Shown here: piece after piece, positions 1 through 8,846 of the stretch | How the letters are laid out: each line of letters opens with the position of its first letter | Numbering within the stretch: position 1 is the first letter of the stretch | NCBI RefSeq assembly: GCF_037300705.1 | Contig: NZ_CP147776.1 | Span: 4,588,001-4,652,000 of the forward strand | DNA length: 64,000 bases | Source of the DNA: Massilia sp. W12 | Lineage (GTDB): Bacteria > Pseudomonadota > Gammaproteobacteria > Burkholderiales > Burkholderiaceae_D | Reading direction: 5' to 3' | Program-made: the position numbers and the translations under genes | The notes under the pieces: model-generated | Told to the model about the DNA's origin: nothing | Databases searched by the model: none | The model's input: the letters and a program-made list of their open reading frames with translations, nothing else

Positions 1-679
1 AATCCTCGCCGCCTTCAAGGCAGAGCAACAAGGCTTGACGCACCACCTGCCAGAGTTGGGTGTCTGCTCCTCTCTGATAGGCAATCCAGGTTTGCTGAGC
101 GATCCAACGACTTAAATGTTTGACGGACAAACGGGGATCAACGCTGTTCAAATAACCATCCAGGCGGGACATACGCAAGTCCAGCTTGCGCGCATCCTGC
201 ACTTGATAATCATCGCGCGGCTCTTGCCACAGGCGCCCCACACCGTAATAAGAAAGCAAGGGCAAATCCAGATTGCCGCCTTGCCGCACAGCGCTGTCAG
301 CTTGCAAGGCCAATTTCTTAAGTTGGCGCGCATCGGTTTGCGTGGTGCGGCCTCCCGGGCCATGTAAACTGCGCGTCCAGCTCAGCGAGGTTTGCAGTAC
401 TTCGCCGTTGGCTTGGATACGGCAAGGATATTGCGCTTCCCAATGCATTCCTACAGCGCTCTCAAACGCTTGCAAGCGCACTTCCTCGCTGCGGATATGC
501 CGGCTATCCGCACCGCGCACCCCCAAAAACCAACTGCCGGCAGCAATCGCAAGCGCATCCAGCAAACTGGTTTTACCCGCGCCATTTGGCCCGGCCAGTA
601 AATTAAATTGCGGATGAAAGTTGAATTCGCGCTCGGTAAAAGATTTATAGTTTTGCAAATGCAAGCTGTGTATTCGCAT
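1..679 (-). CDS. AAA/SMC-like ATPase, 3' end outside window
   Basis: The first 226 residues of a P-loop ATPase are present and the rest lies beyond base 1. The protein opens with MRIHSLHLQNYKSF, followed by a Walker A motif GPNGAGKTS near residue 30, the usual arrangement of RecF/SMC-like ATPases that sense or process DNA (AAA_15/AAA_21/AAA_23 type). No stop occurs up to the window edge. The ATG at 677-679 is chosen because the RecF-like N-terminus starts exactly there. Walker B and the signature motif would lie in the missing part. Proteins of this type are often paired with an HNH, TOPRIM or other nuclease gene in anti-phage systems such as Septu; whether that holds here cannot be seen. The upstream neighbour is a degraded ccdAB module. 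Confidence 0.8.
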   Translation of the reverse strand, partial: MRIHSLHLQNYKSFTEREFNFHPQFNLLAGPNGAGKTSLLDALAIAAGSWFLGVRGADSRHIRSEEVRLQAFESAVGMHWEAQYPCRIQANGEVLQTSLSWTRSLHGPGGRTTQTDARQLKKLALQADSAVRQGGNLDLPLLSYYGVGRLWQEPRDDYQVQDARKLDLRMSRLDGYLNSVDPRLSVKHLSRWIAQQTWIAYQRGADTQLWQVVRQALLLCLEGGED

Positions 680-783
680 ATCTTGCCTGGATGATTGAAT
701 GATTGCTCATTGTAGCGCGTTCAAAAGCGCAGGAAGTAACAGCTTGCACCCGCATCTATGCCGAGGCGCTCAGGTAAATTATG

Positions 784-1102
784 TTAAAACCCGCCAAACA
801 GCCGATCCAACGCGGCTTGGATGCTGGCTTGCTGCGCGCTCAAATTGGCGACGCAATGTTTGAGGACGTGGCGCGGCACTGCCGCCAGTTTCGGGGTTTC
901 GAGCAGACAGGCTTGCTGTTCACTCAAGTGTGGGCAATAAATCAAGCGGCATGCGGACAATACGCGGCATGCTTGCCATGCGGCGCAGAGGGATCACGAC
1001 ACGGGTATCCAAGGCGCCCAAATGATCGCTTTGAATGTCGAGCAGGTAGGGGTAATCAGTGCGATTGGGACTGGTATTGCGATAGACGTCAAAGCGCGCC
1101 AT
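784..1102 (-). pseudogene. ccdB: CcdB-type gyrase toxin, frameshifted
   Basis: The first part translates to a clear CcdB N-terminus ([12 protein letters not shown], then [19 protein letters not shown] and MASMP), but this frame ends after 60 codons at 920. The missing C-terminal half is present in the next frame, running to TAA at 784-786, with LLETPKLAAVPRHVL and ending AALDRLFGGF, as in chromosomal CcdB proteins. The joined length would be about 105 residues, the family norm, so a single-base indel in roughly 940-980 breaks the gene. CcdB poisons DNA gyrase. The gene starts 6 bases after the ccdA stop, the normal operon order. A sequencing error is the alternative explanation. Confidence 0.85.
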
Positions 1103-1108
1103 TGCAGT

Positions 1109-1284
1109 TTAAAATTGGCGCCATTGTTCCAGAGGCAGGCTCGCCGCAACTTCGGCATTGTAAGCAGCGACGAATTCAGGGTATTCATCGGCCCAGGCGC
1201 GCGCTGCCGGCGACAAAGCGCTTGCGGCAGACGCATCGCTGTGCGCACCGCATTCATTCACGCTTTCGCTTAAACACACGCTCA
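1109..1284 (-). CDS. ccdA: Short CcdA-like antitoxin
   Basis: A 58-residue protein whose second half fits the toxin-binding tail of CcdA: ARAWADEYPEFVAAYN followed by LPLEQWRQF at the C-terminus, matching the W..E...F..YN...LPL..(W/R).F pattern. A good ribosome site (GGAG, 6 bases before ATG) supports the start. CcdA normally has an N-terminal ribbon-helix-helix DNA-binding domain and is 70-80 residues long; here the N-terminal part (MSVCLSESVNECGAH...) does not look like a ribbon-helix-helix. The antitoxin therefore seems to have kept the neutralising tail and lost DNA binding. Together with the frameshifted toxin this points to a module in decay. Confidence 0.65.
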
Positions 1285-1327
1285 TATTTGCTCCAGATAC
1301 AAGTTGAAGGGATGAATTGAGACTAAA

Positions 1328-1357
1328 CCAATGCAAATGCAAATGCAAATGCATTGG
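1328..1357. repeat. ATGCAA hexamer repeat flanked by an inverted repeat
   Basis: Between ccdA and prpF the unit ATGCAA is repeated about 3.7 times (1331-1352). It is bracketed by CCAATGC (1328-1334) and its complement GCATTGG (1351-1357). Confidence 0.7.
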
Positions 1358-1362
1358 CAGAC

Positions 1363-1443
1363 GCTGGAGCGGGTGACTCCAGCTTCTTTGCATATCCACC
1401 GGCGCCGGTGTGGCAGGCTCCTGCTCCTTTGCATATCCACCGG
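1363..1443. repeat. Stem-loop and two copies of a 16-bp direct repeat
   Basis: GCTGGAG (1363-1369) pairs with CTCCAGC (1377-1383). Just beyond, TTTGCATATCCACCGG occurs twice (1387-1402 and 1428-1443), 41 bases apart. They sit in the gap between ccdA and the end of the prp operon. No T-run follows in the direction of prpF transcription, so this is not a clear terminator. Confidence 0.6.
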
Positions 1444-1483
1444 TGTCGGACGCTGGGCATCGCTTCGCTCAGCACCAGCCTGC
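1444..1483 (+). repeat. Dispersed GTCGGACGC repeat, copy 1
   Basis: This begins TGTCGGACGC and continues with an ATCGCTTCGCTCAGC-like core and CAGCCTGC. The same layout recurs at 30440-30481 and, inverted, at 39979-40020. All three are intergenic. Confidence 0.55.
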
Positions 1484-1550
1484 ATCGGTGGCAAGGTTCA
1501 GCGCCATTGGAATGCAAGGGCAGGCGCTGGTGGCTTGTCAAGGGCTGGGC

Positions 1551-2747
1551 TTACGGCGTCAGCACTTCCGCCGGCACACACACGCGACCTTCCATCAAAA
1601 CCCGCGCGCTGCGGCTCATGATGGCTTTGGTGACAGTCCATTCGCCATCCACTTGCGCCGCCGCTGCGCCGACGCGCAATGTGCCGGAGGGGTGGCCGAA
1701 GCGCACTGCTTCGCGCGCGCCGCCGCCGGCGGCCAGATTCACCAGGGTGCCGGGAATCGCCGCCGCCGCGCCAATCGCCACCGCCGCCGTGCCCATCATC
1801 GCATGATGCAACTTGCCCATCGAGAGCGCGCGCACCAGCAAATCAATTTCCTGCGCCTGCACCTGCTTGCCGCTGGAAGCGGTATAGCTGGCGGCGGGTG
1901 CGACGAAGGCGATTTTCGGCGTGTGCTGGCGCTTGGCGGCTTCCTCCAGATTGGCGATCAAACCCATCTTCAAGGCGCCGTGCGCGCGTATGGTTTCAAA
2001 GCGCGCCAATTGCGCCGGATCATTATTTATCGCGTCTTGCAGCTCCATGCCGCTGTAGCCGATTTCCGCCGCATTCACAAAAATGGTCGGAATCCCGGCG
2101 TTGATCATGGTTGCCTGCATGCTGCCCACGCCCGGCACATCCAGGGTATCGACCAGATTTCCGGTCGGGAACATGGAACCGCCCGCGCCTTCCTCATCCG
2201 CTGCCGGATCGAGGAATTCAAGCTGCACTTCCGCTGCGGGAAAAGTCACACCATCCAGCTCAAAATCGCCCGATTCCAAGACCTGGCCGTCTTGCACAGG
2301 CACATGGGCGATGATGGTTTTGCTGATATTCGCCTGCCAGATACGCACGGTGCAAACGCCGTTGTGCGGCACGCGCTCCGCCGGCACAAGGCCGGAGGCA
2401 ATCGCAAATGAGCCGACCGCCGCTGACAGATTGCCGCAGTTGCCGCTCCAATCCACAAACGGTTTATCAATCGAGACTTGACCAAACAAGTAATCGACAT
2501 CATGTCCCTCTTTTGTGGCCGGCGCGAGAATCACGCATTTGCTGGTGGACGAGGTGGCGCCGCCCATGCCGTCGATTTGCTTGCCATACGGGTCCGGGCT
2601 GCCGATGACGCGCAACAGCAGTGCATCGCGCGCCGCGCCCGGGGTTTGCGCCGCCGGCGGCAAATCCTGCAGGCGGAAAAACACGCCCTTGCTGGTGCCG
2701 CCGCGCATATACGTGGCGGCGATTTTGATTTGTGGCTTGAAGCTCAT
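1551..2747 (-). CDS. prpF: 2-methylaconitate cis-trans isomerase PrpF
   Basis: A 398-residue PrpF-family protein that isomerises the 2-methylaconitate made by AcnD so that ordinary aconitase can hydrate it to 2-methylisocitrate. The N-terminus IAATYMRGGTSKGVFFRL is the family hallmark, and DPYGKQIDGMGGATSSTSK and the C-terminal GGGAREAVRFGHPSG also fit. The ATG at 2745-2747 has a GGGGG site five bases upstream; the ATG at 2748-2750 is also possible. The start lies just after the acnD stop (2758-2760), so the genes are probably translationally coupled. prpF is last in prpB-prpC-acnD-prpF. The acnD/prpF pair replaces prpD in many betaproteobacteria. Confidence 0.95.
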   Translation of the reverse strand: MSFKPQIKIAATYMRGGTSKGVFFRLQDLPPAAQTPGAARDALLLRVIGSPDPYGKQIDGMGGATSSTSKCVILAPATKEGHDVDYLFGQVSIDKPFVDWSGNCGNLSAAVGSFAIASGLVPAERVPHNGVCTVRIWQANISKTIIAHVPVQDGQVLESGDFELDGVTFPAAEVQLEFLDPAADEEGAGGSMFPTGNLVDTLDVPGVGSMQATMINAGIPTIFVNAAEIGYSGMELQDAINNDPAQLARFETIRAHGALKMGLIANLEEAAKRQHTPKIAFVAPAASYTASSGKQVQAQEIDLLVRALSMGKLHHAMMGTAAVAIGAAAAIPGTLVNLAAGGGAREAVRFGHPSGTLRVGAAAAQVDGEWTVTKAIMSRSARVLMEGRVCVPAEVLTP

Positions 2748-2757
2748 CATGTCCCCC

Positions 2758-5373
2758 TCAAGCTTTATGCGCGGCCAGGAAGTCTTGCGCAAAACGCTGC
2801 AAGACGCCACCGGCTTCGTAAATCGAGACTTCTTCCGCCGCATCCAAACGGCACAGCAGCGGGGTTTCCTGGCGCGTGCCGTCTTTGCGGTGAATCACCA
2901 GAGTCAGCGTGCCGCGCGGGCTGGGTGCGCCTTCGACATCAAAGGTTTCTGTGCCATCCAGGCCCAGGGTGAGGCGGTTGGTTCCGGGGAAGAATTCGAG
3001 CGGCAATACGCCCATGCCGATCAGATTGGTGCGGTGGATGCGCTCAAACCCTTCCGCCACCACCGTTTCCACGCCGGCTAAGCGCACGCCTTTGGCGGCC
3101 CAGTCGCGCGAGGAACCCTGGCCATAATCGGCGCCGGCGATGATGATCAAAGGCTGCTTGCGGTGCAGATAGGTTTCCATCGCTTCCCACATGCGCATCA
3201 CTTGCCCTTCCGGCTCAACCCGGGCCAGCGAGCCGGCGCGCACGCTGCCATCGGCATTGCGCACCATTTCATTTTTCAGAGTCGGATTGGCGAAGGTGGC
3301 GCGCATCGCGGTCAAATGGTCGCCACGATGCGTGGCGTAAGAGTTGTAATCTTCTTCCGGCAAGCCCATTTTGTGCAGGTATTCGCCGGCTGCGCTGTTC
3401 GGCAAAATCGCATTTGAGGGCGATAAGTGATCGGTGGTGATATTGTCCGGCAGCAGCGCCAAGGGACGCATGCCTTTCAGCGTGCGCGGATTGGCGGCCA
3501 GCGCGCCCACCCCTTCTGTGTCCCAATACGGGGGGCGGCGGATATAGGTCGATTGCGCACGCCAGTCATATTGCGGGCTGACTTTCACGCCATCATCCAC
3601 GCGCACGGCGAACATCGGCTCATACACCTGGCGGAACATATCCGGCTTCACCGCTTGCTTGACCAGGGCGTCGATTTCCTCATCCGAGGGCCACAGATCT
3701 TTGAGGCGGATTTCGCGCCCTTGGTGTACGCCCAGCACATCATTTTCGATATCAAAGCGCACCGTGCCGGCCAGCGCATACGCCACCACCAGCGGCGGCG
3801 AGGCGAGGAAGGCTTGCTTGGCGTAAGGATGAATGCGGCCATCAAAATTGCGGTTGCCCGACAGCACTGCAGTAGCGTACAAATCGCGTTCGATAATCTC
3901 TTGCTGAATCGCCGGATCGAGCGCGCCCGACATGCCATTGCAAGTGGTGCAGGCAAAGGCGACGATGCCAAAACCGAGCGCCTCCAAATCACCCAGCAAA
4001 CCGGCTTCGCGCAAATACAATTCCACCACTTTGGAGCCGGGCGCGAGCGAGGATTTGACCCAGGGTTTGCGCACCAGACCGGCGCGCAGCGCATTGCGCG
4101 CCAGCAGGCCGGCGGCGATCACATTGCGCGGGTTCGAGGTATTGGTGCAGGAGGTGATGGCGGCGATGATCACCGCGCCATCCGGCATCGTGCCTTCGCT
4201 GGCAGCCGGCATGCTCCATGGCGCCGCAATGCCCTTGGCTTTCAAGTCCGCCGTGGCCAGGCGCGCATGCGGATTGGACGGCCCGGCCATATTCCGCACC
4301 ACTGAGGACAGATCAAATTCCAGATTGCGTTCATACACCGCGTCCTGCAGACTGTCGGCCCACAAGCCGGCTTGTTTGGCATAGGTTTCGACCAGCTTGA
4401 TTTGCTCAGGCTCGCGGCCCGTCAATTGCAGATAGTCCAGAGTTTGCTGATCAATGCTGAACATGGCGGCGGTGGCGCCGTATTCCGGCGCCATATTCGA
4501 GATGGTGGCGCGGTCGCCAATCGTCAGATTCGCCGCGCCTTCGCCATAAAATTCCAGATACGCGCCGACCACTTTGGCCTTGCGCAAAAATTCAGTCAGG
4601 GCCAGCACGATGTCGGTGGCGCTGATGCCGGGTTGACGCCGGCCCAGCAGTTTGACGCCGACGATTTCCGGCAGCCGCATCCAGGAGGCGCGCCCGAGCA
4701 TCACATTTTCCGCTTCCAAACCGCCCACGCCAATCGCGATCACTCCCAGCGCATCCACATGCGGGGTGTGCGAATCAGTGCCGACGCAAGTGTCGGGATA
4801 GGCCACGCCCTTGTCGGCGTGAATCACGGGCGACATTTTTTCCAGATTGATCTGGTGCATGATGCCATTGCCAGCCGGAATCACATCCACATTCGCAAAC
4901 GCTTTGCGGGTCCAGTCAATGAAGTGGAAACGATCTTCATTGCGGCGCTCTTCAATCGCGCGATTCTTTTCAAATGCCTGCGGATCAAAACCGCCGCATT
5001 CCACCGCCAGCGAATGGTCCACAATCAATTGCACCGGCACCACCGGATTCACCTGGGCCGGGTCGCCGCCTTCTTTGGCGATGGCGTCGCGCAAACCGGC
5101 CAGATCCACCAACGCGGTCTGCCCCAGAATATCGTGACACACCACGCGCGCCGGGAACCATGGGAAATCGCGCTCGCGCTTGTACTCAATCAATTGCAGC
5201 AGGCAATCATTGATAATCGCCGGGTCTGCTTTACGCACAATGTTTTCGGCGTGCACTCTGGCGGTGTACGGCAGTTTGTCCCAGGCGCCGGGGGCGAGTT
5301 TTTCAACTGCGCCGCGCGCATCGAAATAGTCAAGCTGTGTGCCTGGCAGTGGTTTGCGGAATTCTGTGTTCAT
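2758..5373 (-). CDS. acnD: Fe/S-dependent 2-methylisocitrate dehydratase AcnD
   Basis: An 871-residue aconitase-superfamily enzyme that dehydrates 2-methylcitrate in the 2-methylcitrate cycle. Visible motifs are TDSHTPHVDALG, AAITSCTNTSNP (first cluster cysteine), FACTTCNGMSG (second and third cysteines), TDHLSPSNAI and YGQGSSRDWAAKG in the swivel domain. The length is normal for the family. The ATG at 5371-5373 (MNTEFRKPLPGT) is preferred over an upstream GTG because family members begin there. Its place between prpC and prpF, not beside a general citrate-cycle gene, argues for AcnD rather than AcnA. Confidence 0.95.
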   Translation of the reverse strand: MNTEFRKPLPGTQLDYFDARGAVEKLAPGAWDKLPYTARVHAENIVRKADPAIINDCLLQLIEYKRERDFPWFPARVVCHDILGQTALVDLAGLRDAIAKEGGDPAQVNPVVPVQLIVDHSLAVECGGFDPQAFEKNRAIEERRNEDRFHFIDWTRKAFANVDVIPAGNGIMHQINLEKMSPVIHADKGVAYPDTCVGTDSHTPHVDALGVIAIGVGGLEAENVMLGRASWMRLPEIVGVKLLGRRQPGISATDIVLALTEFLRKAKVVGAYLEFYGEGAANLTIGDRATISNMAPEYGATAAMFSIDQQTLDYLQLTGREPEQIKLVETYAKQAGLWADSLQDAVYERNLEFDLSSVVRNMAGPSNPHARLATADLKAKGIAAPWSMPAASEGTMPDGAVIIAAITSCTNTSNPRNVIAAGLLARNALRAGLVRKPWVKSSLAPGSKVVELYLREAGLLGDLEALGFGIVAFACTTCNGMSGALDPAIQQEIIERDLYATAVLSGNRNFDGRIHPYAKQAFLASPPLVVAYALAGTVRFDIENDVLGVHQGREIRLKDLWPSDEEIDALVKQAVKPDMFRQVYEPMFAVRVDDGVKVSPQYDWRAQSTYIRRPPYWDTEGVGALAANPRTLKGMRPLALLPDNITTDHLSPSNAILPNSAAGEYLHKMGLPEEDYNSYATHRGDHLTAMRATFANPTLKNEMVRNADGSVRAGSLARVEPEGQVMRMWEAMETYLHRKQPLIIIAGADYGQGSSRDWAAKGVRLAGVETVVAEGFERIHRTNLIGMGVLPLEFFPGTNRLTLGLDGTETFDVEGAPSPRGTLTLVIHRKDGTRQETPLLCRLDAAEEVSIYEAGGVLQRFAQDFLAAHKA

Positions 5374-5441
5374 GCTTGGCTCTTGGCGAAAAAGCCGGCG
5401 CACGCAAAGCGGGCGCCGGCGGAACTAAGGAATGGCCTGAA

Positions 5442-6596
5442 TTACTTGCGATCTTTGATCGGCACGAATTGCAGATCTTCCGGCCCGACATAGTTGGCGC
5501 TGGGGCGGATGATCTTGTTGTCGATGCGCTGTTCAATGATGTGGGCCGACCAGCCGGAGGTGCGCGAAATCACAAACAGCGGCGTAAACATCGCGGTCGG
5601 CACGCCCATCATGTGGTACGACACGGCGGAGAACCAATCCAGATTCGGGAACATCTTTTTGATTTCCCACATCACCGATTCCAGGCGTTCGGCGATGTCA
5701 TACATCTTGGTCGAGCCGGCTTCTTCGCTCAGCGTGCGCGCCACGTCCTTGATGATTTTGTTACGCGGATCGGACACGGTGTACACCGGGTGGCCGAAGC
5801 CGATCACCACTTCCTTGTTTTCCACGCGCTTGCGGATATCGGCTTCCGCCGCATCCGGGCTTTCATAACGTTTTTGCACTTCAAACGCGACTTCATTCGC
5901 GCCGCCATGTTTCGGCCCGCGCAAAGCGCCAATCGCGCCGGCAATCGCGGAATACATATCCGAGCCGGTGCCGGCGATCACGCGCGAGGTGAAGGTGGAG
6001 GCGTTGAATTCATGTTCGGCGTACAGAATCAGCGAGGTGTGCATGGCGCGCACCCAGGATTCGCGCGGTTTTTCACCGTGCAGCAGGTGCAGGAAATGGC
6101 CGCCGATGGAGTCATCATCGGTTTCGACTTCGATCCGCTTGCCATTGTGGCTGAAGTGATACCAGTACAGCAGCATCGAACCCAATGACGCCATCAGGCG
6201 GTCGGCGATATCGCGCGCGCCCGGCACATTGTGGTCATCTTTTTCCGGCAGGGTGCAACCCAGCACCGAGACGCCGGTGCGCATCACGTCCATCGGGTGC
6301 GCCGAGGCCGGCAGGGTTTCCAGCGCGGCTTTCAAATTGCTGGGCAGGCCGCGCAGCGATTTCAGCTTGGCTTTGTAAGCCTTCAGATCGGCTGCATTCG
6401 GCAGATTGCCATGCACCAGCAGGTAAGCGATTTCTTCAAATTCGCAAGTATTCGCCACGTCCAGGATGTCATAGCCGCGATAGTGCAAATCATTGCCGGT
6501 TTTGCCCACGCTGCACAGCGCGGTATTGCCAGCGGCCACGCCGGACAGGGCGACAGATTTTTTCGGCTTGAAAGGAACGGCTTCTGGATTGCTCAT
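5442..6596 (-). CDS. prpC: 2-methylcitrate synthase PrpC
   Basis: A 384-residue citrate-synthase-family enzyme condensing propionyl-CoA with oxaloacetate. Recognisable segments are [13 protein letters not shown] near the N-terminus, [16 protein letters not shown], the catalytic-region histidine in [25 protein letters not shown], and the C-terminal [15 protein letters not shown]. Length and the [11 protein letters not shown] signature favour methylcitrate synthase over the longer GltA. An AGGAG site lies 7 bases upstream of the ATG at 6594-6596. The gene follows prpB after 24 bases, in one operon. Confidence 0.95.
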   Translation of the reverse strand: MSNPEAVPFKPKKSVALSGVAAGNTALCSVGKTGNDLHYRGYDILDVANTCEFEEIAYLLVHGNLPNAADLKAYKAKLKSLRGLPSNLKAALETLPASAHPMDVMRTGVSVLGCTLPEKDDHNVPGARDIADRLMASLGSMLLYWYHFSHNGKRIEVETDDDSIGGHFLHLLHGEKPRESWVRAMHTSLILYAEHEFNASTFTSRVIAGTGSDMYSAIAGAIGALRGPKHGGANEVAFEVQKRYESPDAAEADIRKRVENKEVVIGFGHPVYTVSDPRNKIIKDVARTLSEEAGSTKMYDIAERLESVMWEIKKMFPNLDWFSAVSYHMMGVPTAMFTPLFVISRTSGWSAHIIEQRIDNKIIRPSANYVGPEDLQFVPIKDRK

Positions 6597-6620
6597 GGTT
6601 TTCTCCTGTTGGGCGTAGGT

Positions 6621-7514
6621 TTATTTGCCAGCTTTTTGTTGCGCAAACAGCGCGTCGAGTTTTTGCTCGAAGGCGTGGTAATTGATGCGCTCATAGAGTT
6701 CAGCGCGGGTTTGCATGGTGTCCAGCACATTCTTTTGCGTGCCGTCGCGGCGGATCGCGGTAAACACATTTTCCGCCGCCTTGTTCATGGCGCGGAAGGC
6801 GGACAGCGGATACAGCACCAGGCTCACATCGGCGCTCTTGAGTTCTTCGACGGTGAATAAAGGCGTGGAGCCGAATTCGGTGATATTCGCCAGCACCGGC
6901 ACTTTCACGGCCTGCGCAAATTGGCGGTACATGCCAAGCTCGGTCATGGCTTCCGGGAAAATCATATCGGCCCCGGCTTCGACGCAGGCCAGGGCGCGCT
7001 CAATCGCCGCATCCAAGCCTTCGACCGCCAGCGCATCGGTGCGCGCCATGATCACAAAATCGGGATCGGTGCGCGCATCGGCGGCGGCTTTCACGCGGTC
7101 CACCATTTCCTGCTTGCTGACGATTTCCTTGCCCGGACGATGGCCGCAACGCTTGGCGCCGACCTGGTCTTCGATATGCATGGCGCCGGCGCCGGCTTTG
7201 ATCAGGGATTTAACAGTGCGCGCGACATTGAAGGCGGATGCGCCGAAACCGGTATCCACATCCACCAGCAGCGGCAAATCGCAGACATCGGAAATGCGGC
7301 GCACATCGGTCAGCACATCATCCAGATTCGAGATGCCCAGATCAGGCAGGCCGAGCGAACCGGCGGCCACCCCGCCGCCGGACAGATAAATCGCACGAAA
7401 ACCGGCGCGCTTGGCCAGCAAGGCGTGATTGGCGTTAATGGTTCCCACCACTTGCAAGGGAGATTCTTCCTGCACCGCCTTGCGGAAGGCGGCGCCTGCG
7501 GAGTGTAGCGTCAT
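6621..7514 (-). CDS. prpB: 2-methylisocitrate lyase PrpB
   Basis: A 297-residue isocitrate-lyase-superfamily enzyme that splits 2-methylisocitrate into pyruvate and succinate. The family pattern is clear: [26 protein letters not shown] with the metal-binding aspartates, and the active-site [12 protein letters not shown]. The ATG at 7512-7514 is chosen because AAAGGA precedes it by eight bases and it lies 27-30 bases downstream of a sigma-54 promoter; a longer upstream reading frame would include the promoter. It is the first gene of the operon. Confidence 0.95.
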   Translation of the reverse strand: MTLHSAGAAFRKAVQEESPLQVVGTINANHALLAKRAGFRAIYLSGGGVAAGSLGLPDLGISNLDDVLTDVRRISDVCDLPLLVDVDTGFGASAFNVARTVKSLIKAGAGAMHIEDQVGAKRCGHRPGKEIVSKQEMVDRVKAAADARTDPDFVIMARTDALAVEGLDAAIERALACVEAGADMIFPEAMTELGMYRQFAQAVKVPVLANITEFGSTPLFTVEELKSADVSLVLYPLSAFRAMNKAAENVFTAIRRDGTQKNVLDTMQTRAELYERINYHAFEQKLDALFAQQKAGK

Positions 7515-7550
7515 GGCATGTTTCCTTTGTGGGTAAAGACGCGGCAAGCT

Positions 7551-7567
7551 TTGCAATAACTGTGCCA
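7551..7567 (-). promoter_or_regulatory. Sigma-54 promoter of prpB
   Basis: Read on the minus strand, the sequence is TGGCACA-GTTA-TTGCAA, close to the sigma-54 consensus TGGCACG-N4-TTGCA, with the GG (-24, 7566-7565) and GC (-12, 7554-7553) elements correctly spaced. Transcription would start near 7541, leaving a leader of about 27 bases before prpB. Sigma-54 control of prp operons by PrpR is known in enterobacteria. Confidence 0.85.
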
Positions 7568-7673
7568 TCTGCCGCAACAGGCCTGCGCAATCGCGCAAAG
7601 TTTTGCAAAATCAGCGACTTGCATCAGCCATGGCGTGCCGGGGGACGCGCATTGCGCTGCGTTTGCAAACGCC

Positions 7674-7725
7674 TTGAAACATTGACGTTTCATATTGAAA
7701 CATCGCGTTTCAAGCATATTGAAAC
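7674..7725. promoter_or_regulatory. Probable PrpR enhancer sites
   Basis: Five half-sites of GTTTCA/TGAAAC lie together: TTGAAAC (7674-7680), GTTTCA-TAT-TGAAAC (7687-7701) and GTTTCAA-GCATA-TTGAAAC (7707-7725). They are about 110-170 bases upstream of the sigma-54 promoter, where an enhancer-binding activator would bind. PrpR is the expected protein; no prpR gene is present in the window. Confidence 0.75.
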
Positions 7726-8043
7726 ACTGCTGCCCATCTTGCTGCTCGCCCGCGCCACTATGTTTGCGAATCCTCCGTTGCCGGATTTTGCGTTATCGTG
7801 ACATGCGACAGCGGCCGGGTTTTGACACTGGCATCGCTTAAGCAATCTTTTGAAAAACTGAAAAATAATTATTTCTATTGCTTATTTATTGCATTTTTAT
7901 ATTACAATCCCGGGAACAGGCATTTTCTCTGCCTGGGGCATCTCAGCAATGGCGCCGTGTCACACCGCGTCTTTCAGCTGTCAGTGCTGGACAGGCAATC
8001 CGGCTCAATATTTGACCATCATCATCTGAAACCAATTGACATC
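7726..8043. other. Intergenic region with AT-rich promoter-like stretch
   Basis: This gap separates the divergent prp operon and the PEP-CTERM gene. It contains no convincing gene. An AT-rich block (about 7858-7910) is the likely promoter area for the rightward gene, but no single -35/-10 pair stands out. Confidence 0.4.
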
Positions 8044-8640
8044 ATGATCAAACACGCTTTGTTGTGCGCCCTGCTGGGCGTCGCCTGCAGCGCGCATGCC
8101 GCGCCGCAAACTTGGGAATTTGAACTGAAGAATTTTAATTTTTATGAGCGTCTGACCTATCAAGGCTATCCAGGCTGGGATCGCAGTGAAGTAAGGCCGA
8201 ACGAAGTCATCAAGGGCAGCTTTACTGCAGATGACAATAATCAGGATGGCAGCTTCAGCCTGAGTGAACTGCAGGCCCTGCAAGTCAACGGCAAACGCTT
8301 CATGCACTGTGAAGCGGAGCGCAATTGTCCGGGGGCGTCGGTTTTCAGCTTCAACCCTGCCAACCATCAATTCCGTTTGTCCGTAGAGGCAGATTTCCGC
8401 ACGCCGCCCTGGAACTTCACGCGCGAAACCCTTGATATCAATCTCTGGAGCTGGGGTTCGATCCAATATCAAACGTTCACCAGCAATCCGGATCACGAAC
8501 TGCGCAGCACACTGTATAACAATGGCGCCACCACCTGGGCTTTCAAACCGGCGGCAGCTGTCCCCGAAGCTGAAACCTGGGGCATGCTGTTGGCAGGCAT
8601 GGGCGCTGTGGGTCTGATGGCGCGCCGCCGCCGCGCATAA
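8044..8640 (+). CDS. PEP-CTERM sorting domain protein
   Basis: A 198-residue exported protein. It has a signal peptide (MIKHALLCALLGVACSAHA, cleavage before APQ) and ends with a PEP-CTERM anchor: VPEAETW, a hydrophobic span GMLLAGMGAVGLMA and a basic tail RRRRA. Exosortase would cut this tail. The middle is of unknown function; DDNNQDGSFSLSELQAL (about residues 60-77) resembles a calcium-binding EF-hand loop. The ATG at 8044 is taken because the signal peptide starts there; the Shine-Dalgarno is weak. No exosortase gene is in the window. Confidence 0.85.
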   Translation: MIKHALLCALLGVACSAHAAPQTWEFELKNFNFYERLTYQGYPGWDRSEVRPNEVIKGSFTADDNNQDGSFSLSELQALQVNGKRFMHCEAERNCPGASVFSFNPANHQFRLSVEADFRTPPWNFTRETLDINLWSWGSIQYQTFTSNPDHELRSTLYNNGATTWAFKPAAAVPEAETWGMLLAGMGAVGLMARRRRA

Positions 8641-8846
8641 GGCCGGCTGTTTTGTATCTCCCTGCCTGCTTTATGCATGCAAGCGGCTTGAGTTAGATTG
8701 CACGCCGCCCAATTCCTGCACAACGTCAGCTGCAATGCGCATAATCAAGAGGCATGGCGGCGCTCGATTGATTGCAGGTATGCGGCTATGTGCGCCACTC
8801 GCTCCGGCAAGGCGCCGCTGCCAGCGCGCCTTGCTTTATCTGCATT

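Noticed and set aside
781-1320. 179-codon open frame on the plus strand
   Set aside because: It lies antisense over ccdB and ccdA, whose protein signatures are clear; it has no recognisable domain.
7529-7801. 90-codon plus-strand frame upstream of prpB
   Set aside because: It covers the sigma-54 promoter and the enhancer sites and has no protein features.
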